From Solimonas variicoloris DSM 15731 (GTDB taxonomy: Bacteria > Pseudomonadota > Gammaproteobacteria > Nevskiales > Nevskiaceae), in contig NZ_KB907927.1 of the NCBI RefSeq assembly GCF_000382285.1, positions 124,001-188,000 of the forward strand: DNA of 64,000 nucleotides, read 5' to 3'. The notes beneath the pieces are model-generated. The model was not told the DNA's origin and made no database searches. It was given only the letters and a program-made list of their open reading frames with translations. Below, piece by piece: positions 42,649 through 51,641 of the stretch. Both the position numbers and the translations under genes were made by a program. Numbering within the stretch: the stretch's first letter is position 1; every line of letters starts with the position of its first letter.

Positions 42649-43376
42649 GAATCGCTCCCGCCGCTCGCACTGCCGCCGTCGCCATCGCTGTCGGGTGTCG
42701 TCGGGTTGCTATCCGGGGTGGGCACGACGCTGCCGGTGCTGCGCGCCGCCTGCGGATCGAGCCCGAGCTTGAACAGGAAGCGCAGCTCGCCGAGATCCTT
42801 GGTGTTCAGCGTCACTTCGACGCCGAGCGGCGGCGCCACGCCGGCGGCCTGCGCGGCGGTCGTCGCCGTCTCCAGCGTCGGCCAGCGCGTGCGCCACTCG
42901 CGTTGCTCGTCGAGGAAGCGCCAGCGCAGATCGGTGACATCGCGCAGCAGCACGACGTCGACCGGCTTAGTGTCCTGGGCGCGGTCGAGCAGCCGCCAGC
43001 TGGAGCGGATCAGTGCGCCGTCCGCGAGCCGGTAGGCGACGCGTTCGAGCGTCGGGCGCGGCAGCAGCAGCGGATTGCGCCAGCCGCCGCGCGTGAATTC
43101 GACGGCGGCGTTGTCGGCGCCGAGCAGCGCAGCCTGCAGATCGCCGTAGTTGTCGCGGATCGGCCGGTTGCTGAGCTGCTGGAAATCGTTGCGCAGACGC
43201 ATGTAGGCCTTCTGCAGCTCGGCCAGGCGCTGCTGCGCGGTTTCGACCGAGGCGCGTGTTTTCAATACGGCATCGAGGCCGCCGTAGGCGAGCATCGCGA
43301 AGATCGCGAAGATCGCCACGACAATGATGATCTCCAGCAGCGTGAAGCCGCGCGCGCGGCGGGCAGGGCGGCTCAT
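42645..43376 (-). CDS. gspJ: Type II secretion minor pseudopilin GspJ
   Basis: A 243-residue pseudopilin. The start at 43376 gives MSRPARRARG-FTLLEIIIVVAIFAIFAMLAYGGL, a prepilin peptidase site with Glu5. The body has NDFQQLSNRPIRDNYGD and LLPRPTLERVAYRLADGALIRSSW as in GspJ. The C-terminus is an extended Ser/Gly/Asp-rich tail of about 35 residues. Overlaps gspI and gspK by 4 bp each. Confidence 0.93.
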   Translation of the reverse strand: MSRPARRARGFTLLEIIIVVAIFAIFAMLAYGGLDAVLKTRASVETAQQRLAELQKAYMRLRNDFQQLSNRPIRDNYGDLQAALLGADNAAVEFTRGGWRNPLLLPRPTLERVAYRLADGALIRSSWRLLDRAQDTKPVDVVLLRDVTDLRWRFLDEQREWRTRWPTLETATTAAQAAGVAPPLGVEVTLNTKDLGELRFLFKLGLDPQAARSTGSVVPTPDSNPTTPDSDGDGGSASGGSDS

Positions 43377-43768
43377 TTGCGCCCCGCATCGCCGATGAAG
43401 GCGGCCAGGCGCGCGAGCGGCGCCGGCTTGTCGAGACTGCCGGGCTTGCCCTTGTCGGCCATCACCCGAATGTCGACGCGACGCAGATGCGGATCGGCCG
43501 TGGCCTGCACCTCCATTTCCCATTTCCATTCGGCGCCGGCCATTTCGGCCTTGCCGTCGGATTTGCCGGTGTCCGGCCAGGCGCGTTGCAGCGCCAGCTC
43601 GCTGAGACGGTTGTGCGCGACCCACAGCGCGACGGTCTTCTCGCGCAGATAGGCGGCGTTGCTGGTGTAGCGCGCCATGCCGGCGATGATCGCGCCCAGC
43701 GCGATCGCCACCACGGCGACGGCGGCGAGCATCTCGATCAGCGTGAAACCGCGTGCGCGCGCCCTCAT
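43373..43768 (-). CDS. gspI: Type II secretion minor pseudopilin GspI
   Basis: A 131-residue pseudopilin: MRARARG-FTLIEMLAAVAVVAIALGAII, then AYLREKTVALWVAHNRLSELAL, the GspI pattern. It nucleates pseudopilus assembly with GspJ and GspK. Start and stop both overlap neighbours by 4 bp. Confidence 0.93.
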   Translation of the reverse strand: MRARARGFTLIEMLAAVAVVAIALGAIIAGMARYTSNAAYLREKTVALWVAHNRLSELALQRAWPDTGKSDGKAEMAGAEWKWEMEVQATADPHLRRVDIRVMADKGKPGSLDKPAPLARLAAFIGDAGRK

Positions 43769-44433
43769 CGGCCGTTCTCCAGCGTCTTCAGGCTGCCGCG
43801 GCCGAGGTTGTCGATCTCGACGCGGTACGTGACCGGCACGCCCGGCGCGGCGACATCGAGCGTCAGAGCCGTGGCTTCGCCGCTCGACAGGAACATCGCC
43901 GCCGGCTTCAGCGCCTTGGTGTCCTCTTCGTCTTTCTTCTTCTGCGTCTCGGCGTCCTCGGCGTCGTCCTTGCCGGGGCCGTCCTGGGTCTTGGCGGCCT
44001 CGCGCTCGGCGGCCGCCTGGGCGGCCTTGCCGGCGGCGAGCAGATCGGCGAGCGGGGTCGGCGGCACGACCCGCCCCTCGACGCGCAGGTCGAGGGCGAG
44101 TGGAGCCTGCACCTTGCGCGGCCGCAGCGGACCGTCGGTGATCGGCACCCAGCGGCCGGTCATCGCCGAGGTCACGAAGGCATAGCCCTGGTCAGTGTAG
44201 ACGAAGCCGATCTCGACGCCCTGCATCTCGGCGTCCTCGGCGGCCATCGCGAACAGTTGCTGCAGGCGCTGCGCCTCGGTTTCGAGCTTGTCGGCCAGCG
44301 CCCGATTGCTCATCGACAGCGTCGCGAACGTGACCAGGATGCCGACGATGACGACGACGACCAGGATTTCGATCAGCGTGAAGCCGCGCGCGGCGCGCGG
44401 CGGCGAAATGCGGAACCTGGAAGTCGGGATCAT
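43765..44433 (-). CDS. gspH: Type II secretion minor pseudopilin GspH, with charged insert
   Basis: A 222-residue pseudopilin with RAARG-FTLIEILVVVVIVGILVTFATLSMSN and the GspH-type LETEAQRLQQLFAMAAEDAEMQGVEIGF. It is longer than most GspH (about 170-190) because of an Ala/Lys/Asp/Glu-rich stretch of roughly 50 residues (about 125-175, containing EREAAKTQDGPGKDD and ETQKKKDEEDT) before the last strands. The start at 44433 is preceded by a 348-bp gap that carries a terminator. Confidence 0.88.
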   Translation of the reverse strand: MIPTSRFRISPPRAARGFTLIEILVVVVIVGILVTFATLSMSNRALADKLETEAQRLQQLFAMAAEDAEMQGVEIGFVYTDQGYAFVTSAMTGRWVPITDGPLRPRKVQAPLALDLRVEGRVVPPTPLADLLAAGKAAQAAAEREAAKTQDGPGKDDAEDAETQKKKDEEDTKALKPAAMFLSSGEATALTLDVAAPGVPVTYRVEIDNLGRGSLKTLENGR

Positions 44434-44730
44434 GCCCGGCCTTGGAGCCTGTTGGGAGAGCGGGAGTTCAGTATGCGGCGGCGGTATTGCAGGCTTGCGG
44501 TCCACCGTCGCGGCGCGGCCGGGCCTGCGTTCGGGAGTGTAACCGGTTGCCCCGCCGCATGAGTGCGCCGCTGCTGCGGCCGGTGGCGCGCGAAGCCGCG
44601 GGCCTGCCGGCGAGCCGCCGTTCGCGGCGGCAGATGTCGGCGGCGGGGCGGCGCTGCCCGATTCGCTCGCGCCGCATCGGGCCGACGCGCCCAAGGGCGC
44701 CGACTGACAATCGGGCGGCCGCCGGCCACG

Positions 44731-44757
44731 AAAAAGCCCGCGCGAAGCGGGCTTTTT
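44731..44757. terminator. Bidirectional terminator between gspG and gspH
   Basis: AAAAAGCCCGC (44731-44741) and GCGGGCTTTTT (44747-44757) form a hairpin with A-run and T-run, usable on both strands. It lies 24 bp past the gspG stop. The remainder of the 44434-44781 gap holds no gene I can support; a promoter for gspH onward is expected there but none stood out. Confidence 0.85.
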
Positions 44758-44781
44758 CGATGCTGTGAAAAAACGCGTGGC

Positions 44782-45231
44782 TCAGCCGCCGAGATCCCAG
44801 TTGCCGATATCGGCATCGGTGCCTTCGCCGCCGGGCTTGCCGTCGCGGCCCAGCGAGAAGATGTCGATCTCGCCCTTGGTGCCCGGCGACAGGTACTGAT
44901 ACGGATTGCCCCAGGGATCCTTCGGCAAGGTCTGGATGTAGCCGCCGGCCTTGTAGTTCTTGGGCTCCGGGTCGCCGCCCGGCTTGGTGACGAGCGCGTC
45001 GAGGCCCTGCTGCGTCGACGGATAGTTGAAGTTGTCGAGCTTGTAGAGATTGAGCGCCGATTCGAGGGCGCGGATGTCCTGCTTGGCCTTGACGACCCGG
45101 GCCTGATCCGGCTTGTCCATGATTTTGGGGACGACCATCGCGGCGAGAATGCCGAGGATGATGACCACGACCATGATTTCGATCAGGGTGAAGCCGCTCT
45201 GTGCCGTGCGGCGCGCGCGAAATGATTTCAT
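44782..45231 (-). CDS. gspG: Type II secretion major pseudopilin GspG
   Basis: A 149-residue major pseudopilin: [30 protein letters not shown] with Glu5, then [26 protein letters not shown] and the C-terminal calcium-site region ending [18 protein letters not shown]. Its length and ending are typical. It is the first gsp gene here and has its own terminator, which would let the major subunit be made in excess over the minor ones. Divergent from the rhombosortase gene, 49 bp apart. No strong ribosome site is seen before the ATG at 45231. Confidence 0.96.
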   Translation of the reverse strand: MKSFRARRTAQSGFTLIEIMVVVIILGILAAMVVPKIMDKPDQARVVKAKQDIRALESALNLYKLDNFNYPSTQQGLDALVTKPGGDPEPKNYKAGGYIQTLPKDPWGNPYQYLSPGTKGEIDIFSLGRDGKPGGEGTDADIGNWDLGG

Positions 45232-45280
45232 TGGGAGATAATGTCGACTGCAAAAAGAGAGGCGGTGCGCCTTTCGGCCG

Positions 45281-45946
45281 ATGATAACAAACTCGATTCT
45301 TCGCGCCCGTGACGTCTGGGCGTGCCCCCTGCTGCTGGTGCTGGTCATGGTCGTTGCCGAGCTGTTCGGCGACGCCGGCCGTGCTGCGCTCCAGTACGAG
45401 CGCACGCTGATATCCGGCGGGCAGTGGTGGCGGCTGTTGACCGGCAGCATCGTTCACCTCGGCTGGTATCACCTGATGCTCAATGCGATCGGCATCGGCG
45501 TGCTGGTGCTGCTGTGTCCGCAGCCGCTGTCGCCGTGGATCTGGCTGCGCCGCCTGGCGCTGATCGCGCTTGGCATGAGCCTGTGCCTGTACGCCTTCGT
45601 GCCGAAGCTGCAGACCTACGTCGGCATGTCCGGCGTGATCCACGGTCTGTTCGTGCTCGGTCTGGTGCCGCAGCTGCTGGGACGCGCCAAGGAGGCGGGA
45701 TCGTCCGATCCGCTGAACCGGGCCATCGCCGGCGCTTGCCTGGCCTACCTGATCGGCAAGCTCGGCTACGAGATCGTCACCGGCGCCCCCGTTTCGGACG
45801 AGGCCGCGATCGGCGGCCATGTCGTCACCGAGTCGCATCTGTACGGCTCGCTCAGCGCTCTGGTTTACGGCCTTGTGTTTGGCAGCTTCAGCGGGCGGGA
45901 AGCCCGTTCCGATCCACCCGAACCACCACTGCAGGACCTTTCATGA
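45281..45946 (+). CDS. rrtA: Rhombosortase (rhomboid-family intramembrane protease)
   Basis: A 221-residue membrane protein with about six helices. It shows the rhomboid features [13 protein letters not shown] (His59, His64, Asn68), catalytic Ser117 in [10 protein letters not shown], and His186 in [14 protein letters not shown]. The short size and MSGVIHG motif identify the rhombosortase branch, which cleaves the GlyGly-CTERM tail of type II secretion substrates. Placement next to gspG fits. No GlyGly-CTERM protein was recognised in this window. Its stop overlaps the fabD ATG (ATGA), coupling it to the fatty-acid operon. Confidence 0.88.
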   Translation: MITNSILRARDVWACPLLLVLVMVVAELFGDAGRAALQYERTLISGGQWWRLLTGSIVHLGWYHLMLNAIGIGVLVLLCPQPLSPWIWLRRLALIALGMSLCLYAFVPKLQTYVGMSGVIHGLFVLGLVPQLLGRAKEAGSSDPLNRAIAGACLAYLIGKLGYEIVTGAPVSDEAAIGGHVVTESHLYGSLSALVYGLVFGSFSGREARSDPPEPPLQDLS

Positions 45947-46872
45947 GTTACGCCATGCTGTTTCCCGGACAGGGCTCGCAAGCCGTCGGCATGCTGTCCG
46001 GCCATACCGACCCCGTCATTCGCGCGACCTTCGACGAAGCCTCGCAGGCGCTCGGCTGGGATCTCGCCCGGCTCGTCGCCGAAGGCCCGGAAGCCGAGCT
46101 GAACCAGACTGCGCGCACGCAGCCGGCACTGCTCGCCGCCGGCATCGCCGTCTGGCGGCTGTGGCAGGCGCGGCAGCTGCCGGCGCCGGTCGCGCTGGCC
46201 GGTCACAGTCTCGGCGAGTACACCGCCCTGGTCGCCGCCGGCAGCCTGGACTTCGCCGATGCGCTGCGTCTCGTCGAACTGCGCGGCCAGCTGATGCAGG
46301 CGGCGGTGCCGGCCGGCGTCGGCGGCATGGCGGCGGTCGTCGGACTCGACGATGCCGCGGTCGAGGCCTTCTGCCGCGAGTACGCCGGCGACGGCGTGCT
46401 CGAACCGGCCAACTACAACGCGCCGGGCCAGGTCGTCGTCGCCGGCAGCGTGCCGGCACTCGAGTGGCTGGAACGCGAAGGCAAGGCGCACGGCGCGCGC
46501 ATGGTCGTGCGCCTGGCGATGTCGGTGCCTTCGCATTGCTCGCTGCTGCGCGAAGCCGCCGACCGGCTCGGTGAACGCCTCGCGCAGACGGCCGTTAACG
46601 CGCCTGCAATCCCGGTCCGCCACAATCTCGACGGGCAGGTACGCACCGACGCCGACGGCATCCGCCAGGCGCTGCGCGAGCAGCTGTATCGTCCGGTGCG
46701 CTGGGCGGCGACGATCGCGCAGCTCAAGGGCGAAGGCGTCGCTACGTTCCTCGAGTGCGGGCCGGGCAAGGTCCTGGTCGGGCTCAACAAGCGCATTGCC
46801 AAGGATGCGACGTCGTTCGCGCTCGAAGAAGCCGAGGGCGTCGAGAAAGCGGCGGCAGCTGTCAAGGCTTGA
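45943..46872 (+). CDS. fabD: Malonyl-CoA:ACP transacylase FabD
   Basis: A 309-residue FabD (E. coli 309). It has AMLFPGQGSQAVGM at the start, QPALLAAGIAVW, the nucleophile Ser in GHSLGEYTALVAAG and His in PSHCSLL. It loads malonyl groups on ACP for fatty-acid synthesis. Usually plsX-fabH precede fabD; here rrtA takes that place and overlaps it by 4 bp. fabG follows after 110 bp. Confidence 0.97.
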   Translation: MSYAMLFPGQGSQAVGMLSGHTDPVIRATFDEASQALGWDLARLVAEGPEAELNQTARTQPALLAAGIAVWRLWQARQLPAPVALAGHSLGEYTALVAAGSLDFADALRLVELRGQLMQAAVPAGVGGMAAVVGLDDAAVEAFCREYAGDGVLEPANYNAPGQVVVAGSVPALEWLEREGKAHGARMVVRLAMSVPSHCSLLREAADRLGERLAQTAVNAPAIPVRHNLDGQVRTDADGIRQALREQLYRPVRWAATIAQLKGEGVATFLECGPGKVLVGLNKRIAKDATSFALEEAEGVEKAAAAVKA

Positions 46873-46982
46873 CGGGGAAGGCAGGCGGCCGGCTAAATGC
46901 GCGCCGCCAGCCGATCGATATAAAGTGCTGCGGTGCAACGAAGTGTTCGTTCCCCCGCCGCCAACGCAAGTTCACACATCCG

Positions 46983-47738
46983 ATGACTGATTCCGTTCGA
47001 GCTACCGGCGCTGATAGTGCGCAGCGCGAGGTAGCCTTGGTTACCGGTGCCAGCCGTGGCATCGGTGCCGCCATTGCCGCGCGGCTCGCCCGCGACGGTG
47101 CCAAGGTCTATGGCACCGCGACCAGCGAAGCCGGCGCGGCGAAGATCTCCGAGGCCCTGGCGCCCTATGGCGGCGAGGGCCGCGTGCTCGACGTGCGCGA
47201 TCCGGCGGCGATCGAGTCGCTGCTCGATGCGATCGGCACCCTCAGCATCCTCGTCAACAATGCCGGCGTCACGCGCGATACGCTGATGCTGCGCATGAAG
47301 GACGAGGACTGGGCGCAGGTGCTCGATACCGACCTCACCTCCGTGTTCCGCCTGTCGCGTGCGGTGCTGCGCGGCATGATGAAGGCGCGCTACGGCCGCA
47401 TCGTCAGCATCGGCTCGGTGGTCGGCAGCATGGGCAACCCGGGCCAGGCGAATTACTGTGCGGCGAAGGCCGGCCTGATCGGCTTCTCGAAGTCGCTGGC
47501 GCAGGAGATCGGTTCGCGCGGCATCACCGTCAACGTCGTCGCGCCGGGCTTCATCGATACCGACATGACCAAGTCCTTGAGCGAGGATGTGCGCAAGGGC
47601 CTGATGGAGCGCGTGCCGGTGCAGCGCCTCGGTGCGCCCGAGGACATCGCCGCCGCCGTCGCCTATCTGGCCTCGCGCGAGGCCGGGTACGTGACCGGCA
47701 CGACGCTGCACGTCAACGGCGGTCTGTACATGGATTGA
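46983..47738 (+). CDS. fabG: 3-oxoacyl-ACP reductase FabG
   Basis: A 251-residue SDR: TGASRGIG (21-28), NNAG (92-95), catalytic Ser145, Tyr158 and Lys162 (NYCAAK), and the FabG ending GTTLHVNGGLYMD. It reduces 3-oxoacyl-ACP with NADPH. The N-terminus is about 12 residues longer than most FabG proteins (MTDSVRATGADSAQ). It stands between fabD and acpP as usual. Confidence 0.96.
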   Translation: MTDSVRATGADSAQREVALVTGASRGIGAAIAARLARDGAKVYGTATSEAGAAKISEALAPYGGEGRVLDVRDPAAIESLLDAIGTLSILVNNAGVTRDTLMLRMKDEDWAQVLDTDLTSVFRLSRAVLRGMMKARYGRIVSIGSVVGSMGNPGQANYCAAKAGLIGFSKSLAQEIGSRGITVNVVAPGFIDTDMTKSLSEDVRKGLMERVPVQRLGAPEDIAAAVAYLASREAGYVTGTTLHVNGGLYMD

Positions 47739-47886
47739 TTCTGGAGATTAATTCCGGGATTGATTCCGGCCGGGGCTTACGCCACTTGCGCATACGCCTC
47801 CGTATGTTTCCAGATGTGCTGTGCAGCGGAACAAGGCACTGAATTTGCTTGATTTCGCTGTTGCTGTGACCCTCGCGGCGTTTGTC

Positions 47887-47892
47887 TACAAT
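47887..47892 (+). promoter_or_regulatory. Possible -10 of acpP promoter
   Basis: TACAAT, 45 bp before the acpP ATG in the 199-bp fabG-acpP gap; the -35 is weak (TGTGAC, 16 bp spacing). An extra promoter before acpP is common because ACP is very abundant. Confidence 0.4.
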
Positions 47893-47937
47893 ACGCCGGC
47901 TTCAAACATCGACAACAGTTGTCTCCAGGAGTAATGC

Positions 47938-48183
47938 ATGAGTACGTTGGAAGAGAAGGTCAAGAAGATCATCGCTGAGCAGCTCTCGGTCAGCGAAGAT
48001 CAGATCACGCCGGAGGCCTCGTTCGTCGAAGACCTCGGTGCCGACTCTCTGGATACGGTCGAACTCGTGATGGCGCTCGAGGAAGAGTTCGAGATCGATA
48101 TCCCGGACGAGGAAGCGGAAAAGATCGTCACGTTCAAGGATGTCCTGACTTACATCAAGGCGCACGCGCCGCAGCAAGGCTGA
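47938..48183 (+). CDS. acpP: Acyl carrier protein
   Basis: An 81-residue acidic ACP. The phosphopantetheine site is Ser37 in [20 protein letters not shown]. It carries growing acyl chains for fatty-acid, lipid A and lipoate synthesis. The ATG follows CAGGAG. The C-terminus (HAPQQG) is slightly longer than in E. coli ACP. Confidence 0.98.
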   Translation: MSTLEEKVKKIIAEQLSVSEDQITPEASFVEDLGADSLDTVELVMALEEEFEIDIPDEEAEKIVTFKDVLTYIKAHAPQQG

Positions 48184-48219
48184 TCCATCTTTGCATCTCC
48201 CACAATCAGGTATTGACCG

Positions 48220-49461
48220 ATGAGCCGTAGGCGTGTCGTCGTCACCGGCCTGGGCATCGTTTCGCCAGTAGGCAACGACGTCACCACGGCATGGGACAAC
48301 ATCCTCGCGGGGAGATCCGGTATCGGGCCGATCACGTATTACGACGTGTCGGCCTATACCACCAAATTCGGCGGCATGATCCGTGACTTCGACGCCAGCC
48401 AGTGGCTGAGCGTGAAGGACGTCAAGCGCACCGATCCCTTCATTCATTACGGTGTCGCCGCTGCCAAGCAGGCGGTCCGCGACGCCGGTATCGAAATCAC
48501 CGAGGAGAACCGCGAACGCATCGGCGTCTGCGTCGGTTCCGGCATCGGCGGCATCGGCACGATCGAGGAAGAATGCCGGGCGTTGCACAAGTCCGGGCCG
48601 AAACGCGTGTCGCCGTTCTTCGTGCCGAGCTCGATCATCAACATGATCTCGGGCTATATCTCGATCGACCTCGGCATCACCGGTCCGAACATCGCGACGG
48701 TCACCGCCTGCACGACCGCGACGCACGCGATCGGCATCGGTGCGCGTCTGATCCAGGCCGGCGACGCCGATGTTTTCGTGGTCGGGGCCGGCGAAGCGGG
48801 TTCGGCACCGGCGGGCATGGCGGGCTTCTGCCAGGCGCGCGCGCTGTCGACACGCAACGACGCACCGGAACAGGCCAGCCGGCCCTGGGACAAGGACCGT
48901 GACGGCTTCGTGCTCGGCGACGGCGCCGGCGTTCTCGTGATCGAGGATCTGGAGCACGCCCGGAAGCGCGGCGCCAAGATCTACGCCGAGCTGATCGGTT
49001 TCGGCATGTCGGCCGACGCCTATCACATCACGCTGCCGCCGGAAGACGGCAACGGCGCGCGCCGCTGCATGCAGAACACGCTGCGCGATGCCGGCATCAA
49101 TCCGGAACAGGTCGACTACATCAACGCGCACGGCACCTCGACGCCGGCGGGCGATGTCGCCGAGACGCAGGCCGTCAAGGCGGCGTTCGGCGATCACGCC
49201 TACAAGGTGTCGATCAGCTCGACCAAGTCGATGACCGGGCATCTGCTCGGCGCGGCTGGCGGCATCGAGGCGATCTTCTCGGTGCTGGCACTGCGCGATC
49301 AGGTCGTACCGCCGACGATCAATCTCGACCATCCGGGCGAAGGCTGCGATCTCGACTACACGCCGCATACCGCGAAGCAGAAGAAACTGGAGATCGCGAT
49401 CTCCAACTCCTTCGGCTTCGGCGGCACCAACGGCTGCGTCGCCTTCAAGCGCTTCGTCTGA
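48220..49461 (+). CDS. fabF: 3-oxoacyl-ACP synthase II FabF
   Basis: A 413-residue condensing enzyme (E. coli 413). It starts [19 protein letters not shown], has the catalytic Cys in [13 protein letters not shown], the first His in [12 protein letters not shown] and the second in [13 protein letters not shown], and ends [17 protein letters not shown]. It elongates palmitoleoyl-ACP and other chains. The start follows acpP by 36 bp. pabB starts 11 bp after its stop. Confidence 0.98.
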   Translation: MSRRRVVVTGLGIVSPVGNDVTTAWDNILAGRSGIGPITYYDVSAYTTKFGGMIRDFDASQWLSVKDVKRTDPFIHYGVAAAKQAVRDAGIEITEENRERIGVCVGSGIGGIGTIEEECRALHKSGPKRVSPFFVPSSIINMISGYISIDLGITGPNIATVTACTTATHAIGIGARLIQAGDADVFVVGAGEAGSAPAGMAGFCQARALSTRNDAPEQASRPWDKDRDGFVLGDGAGVLVIEDLEHARKRGAKIYAELIGFGMSADAYHITLPPEDGNGARRCMQNTLRDAGINPEQVDYINAHGTSTPAGDVAETQAVKAAFGDHAYKVSISSTKSMTGHLLGAAGGIEAIFSVLALRDQVVPPTINLDHPGEGCDLDYTPHTAKQKKLEIAISNSFGFGGTNGCVAFKRFV

Positions 49462-49472
49462 CGCCCGCCGCC

Positions 49473-50819
49473 ATGCGGCGCGCGGAGCTGCATTCCGCCG
49501 TGGATCTGCTGGCGCTGCATCGCCAGCATCCACGGCGTTTTCCTTTCCTGCTGCAGAGCGTCGCCGGCCACCCGCAATCCGGCCGCTGGGATCTGCTGTT
49601 CGCGTTTCCGCAGGAGGAACTCCGGCTCGATGCGTCGGGCCTTTCGGCGAGCCGGCCGGAACTTGCGCAGGGCGGCGATTTCTTCGCCGCGCTCGATCGC
49701 TGGTGCGCGCGCGAACCGCGCGGCGACGGCGGCGAGCTGCCATTCTGCGGCGGCTGGTTTCTCTATCTCGGCTACGAAGCCGCGCGCCACGTCGAGCCGA
49801 CGCTGACGCTGCCGCCGTCGCCGTTCGCTCTGCCGGACGCGCTCGCGGTGCGCTGTCCGGCGGCGATCGTCCACGATCGCGAACAGGATCGCTGCTACGC
49901 CATCGTCGAGGACGACGCGGCGCAACTCGCCGAACTGATCGCGCTCGCCGAAGGCGCGACACCGTCAGGGCCGAGTGCGCCAGTGACAGCCGTCGTGGCC
50001 GACGAGGAGGACGCAACCCGCTATCTCGACGGCGTCACCCGCGTGCTCGATTACCTGCGCGCCGGTGATGTTTTCCAGGTCAACCTGTCGCGTCGCTGGG
50101 ACGTCCGCGTCGACGCGCGGCTCAATGCCGCCGACCTCTACGCGAGCCTGCGCGAGCGCAATCCGGCGCCGTTCGCCGGCCTGATGCGCTGGGGCGATCT
50201 GGCCGTGCTCAGCTCGTCCCCGGAGCGCCTGCTGAGCATCGACGCGCGACGCGCGCAGACCCGCCCGATCGCCGGCACACGCCGCCGCAGCGCCGACGCC
50301 GCCGAGGACGCCGCGCTGAAGACCGTCTTGCGCGAAAACCTCAAGGAGCGTGCCGAGCACGTCATGCTGCTCGACCTCGAGCGCAACGATCTCGGCCGTG
50401 TCTGCGTGCCGGGCACGGTCGAAGTCGACGAGCTGATGACGCTTGAAAGCTACGCGCACGTGCATCACATCGTCTCCAACGTGCGCGGTCGCCTGCGCGA
50501 CGGCGTCGGGCCTGGCGAGGCGTTGCGCGCCGTCTTCCCGGGCGGCACGATCACCGGCTGTCCGAAAGTGCGCGTCATGCAGGTGATCGCCGAACTCGAA
50601 GGGGAAGGGCGCGGGCCCTATACCGGCGCCTTCGGCTATCTATCGCGCGACGGACGCTTCGACAGCAACATCCTGATCCGTACCATGGTCTGGCAACGCG
50701 GCCAGGTGGCGTTCCGCGCCGGCGCCGGCATCGTCGCCGATTCGCAACCGCAGGCCGAGCTCGCCGAAACCCGGGCCAAGGCGCGCGGCCTGCTGCTGGC
50801 GCTGGGTGCGGACGCGTGA
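49473..50819 (+). CDS. pabB: Aminodeoxychorismate synthase component I (PabB)
   Basis: A 448-residue chorismate-utilising enzyme of the PabB/TrpE family. Conserved blocks are GDVFQVNLSRR, SSSPERLL, ERAEHVMLLDLERNDLGRV, FPGGTITGCPKVR and GPYTGAFGYLS. The key motif reads PIAGT (265-269): Ala267 stands where E. coli PabB has the nucleophilic Lys of PIKGT, and Ala is what anthranilate synthase TrpE has. Because pabC follows with a 4-bp overlap and no trp gene is near, folate synthesis (4-amino-4-deoxychorismate from chorismate) is the better call. The glutamine amidotransferase PabA is not in this window. Confidence 0.85.
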   Translation: MRRAELHSAVDLLALHRQHPRRFPFLLQSVAGHPQSGRWDLLFAFPQEELRLDASGLSASRPELAQGGDFFAALDRWCAREPRGDGGELPFCGGWFLYLGYEAARHVEPTLTLPPSPFALPDALAVRCPAAIVHDREQDRCYAIVEDDAAQLAELIALAEGATPSGPSAPVTAVVADEEDATRYLDGVTRVLDYLRAGDVFQVNLSRRWDVRVDARLNAADLYASLRERNPAPFAGLMRWGDLAVLSSSPERLLSIDARRAQTRPIAGTRRRSADAAEDAALKTVLRENLKERAEHVMLLDLERNDLGRVCVPGTVEVDELMTLESYAHVHHIVSNVRGRLRDGVGPGEALRAVFPGGTITGCPKVRVMQVIAELEGEGRGPYTGAFGYLSRDGRFDSNILIRTMVWQRGQVAFRAGAGIVADSQPQAELAETRAKARGLLLALGADA

Positions 50820-51631
50820 AAGCCTTGATCGACGGCCGGCCCGGCGACGCCGTGGCGCTGGACAACCGCGCGCTGGCTTACGGCGACGGCGTGTTCCGCA
50901 CGCTGCTGGTCATCGACGGCGTGGCGCTGAACGTCGACGACCACCTGGCCGCGCTGGCCCATGATGCGGAACGCCTCGACCTCGAGATGCCGCCACCAGA
51001 ACTGCTGCGGGCCGACACCCGCGTGCTGGCCAAGGGCCAGGCACGCGCGGTACTGAAATGGCTGCTGGTACGCCGCAGCGAAGGTCGCGGCTACCGGCCG
51101 GCGACACGTGCAGCGACACGCATCGTGCTGCGCAGTCCCGCGCCGTGCTACGAAGGTGATCCGTGGCGGTGCGGCGTCGTCGCCGACTGGTCGACGTTGA
51201 CGCTAGCCACGCAGCCGCGGCTCGCCGGCGTCAAGCATCTCAACCGGCTCGAACAGGTGCTGGCCTCGCGCGAACTCGGCGCCGGCGTCGACGAGCGGCT
51301 GATGTGCGATCATGACGGCCGCGTCATCGGCGGTACGCGCAGCAACCTGTTCTGGGTGACGGACGGCGCGCTGCGCACGCCGCGCCTCGATCGCTGCGGC
51401 ATCGCCGGCACGATGCGCGCGCGCATCATGAGGCTCGCGCGTGAATCGGGCATCGATGTGTGCGAGATCGACGCGCCGCGCCAAGCCTTGCTCGACGCGC
51501 AGGAGGCCTTCGTCAGCAACGCACTGATCGGAGTATGGCCGCTGCGCCGAATCGGCACGCGCGACTATCCCGCGCCCGGCGCGCTGACACGGCGCCTGAT
51601 GCAAGCACTCCGTCATCCGCCACTGAACTGA
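50816..51631 (+). CDS. pabC: Aminodeoxychorismate lyase (PabC)
   Basis: A 271-residue PLP enzyme of fold type IV that releases pyruvate from aminodeoxychorismate to give p-aminobenzoate. The beginning DNRALAYGDGVFRTLLV and the PLP lysine in GVKHLNRLEQVLASREL are typical, as is GTRSNLFWV. The start is GTG at 50816, overlapping the pabB stop by 4 bp. Standard neighbour of mltG. Confidence 0.94.
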   Translation: MKALIDGRPGDAVALDNRALAYGDGVFRTLLVIDGVALNVDDHLAALAHDAERLDLEMPPPELLRADTRVLAKGQARAVLKWLLVRRSEGRGYRPATRAATRIVLRSPAPCYEGDPWRCGVVADWSTLTLATQPRLAGVKHLNRLEQVLASRELGAGVDERLMCDHDGRVIGGTRSNLFWVTDGALRTPRLDRCGIAGTMRARIMRLARESGIDVCEIDAPRQALLDAQEAFVSNALIGVWPLRRIGTRDYPAPGALTRRLMQALRHPPLN

Positions 51632-51641
51632 AGACGCCTGC

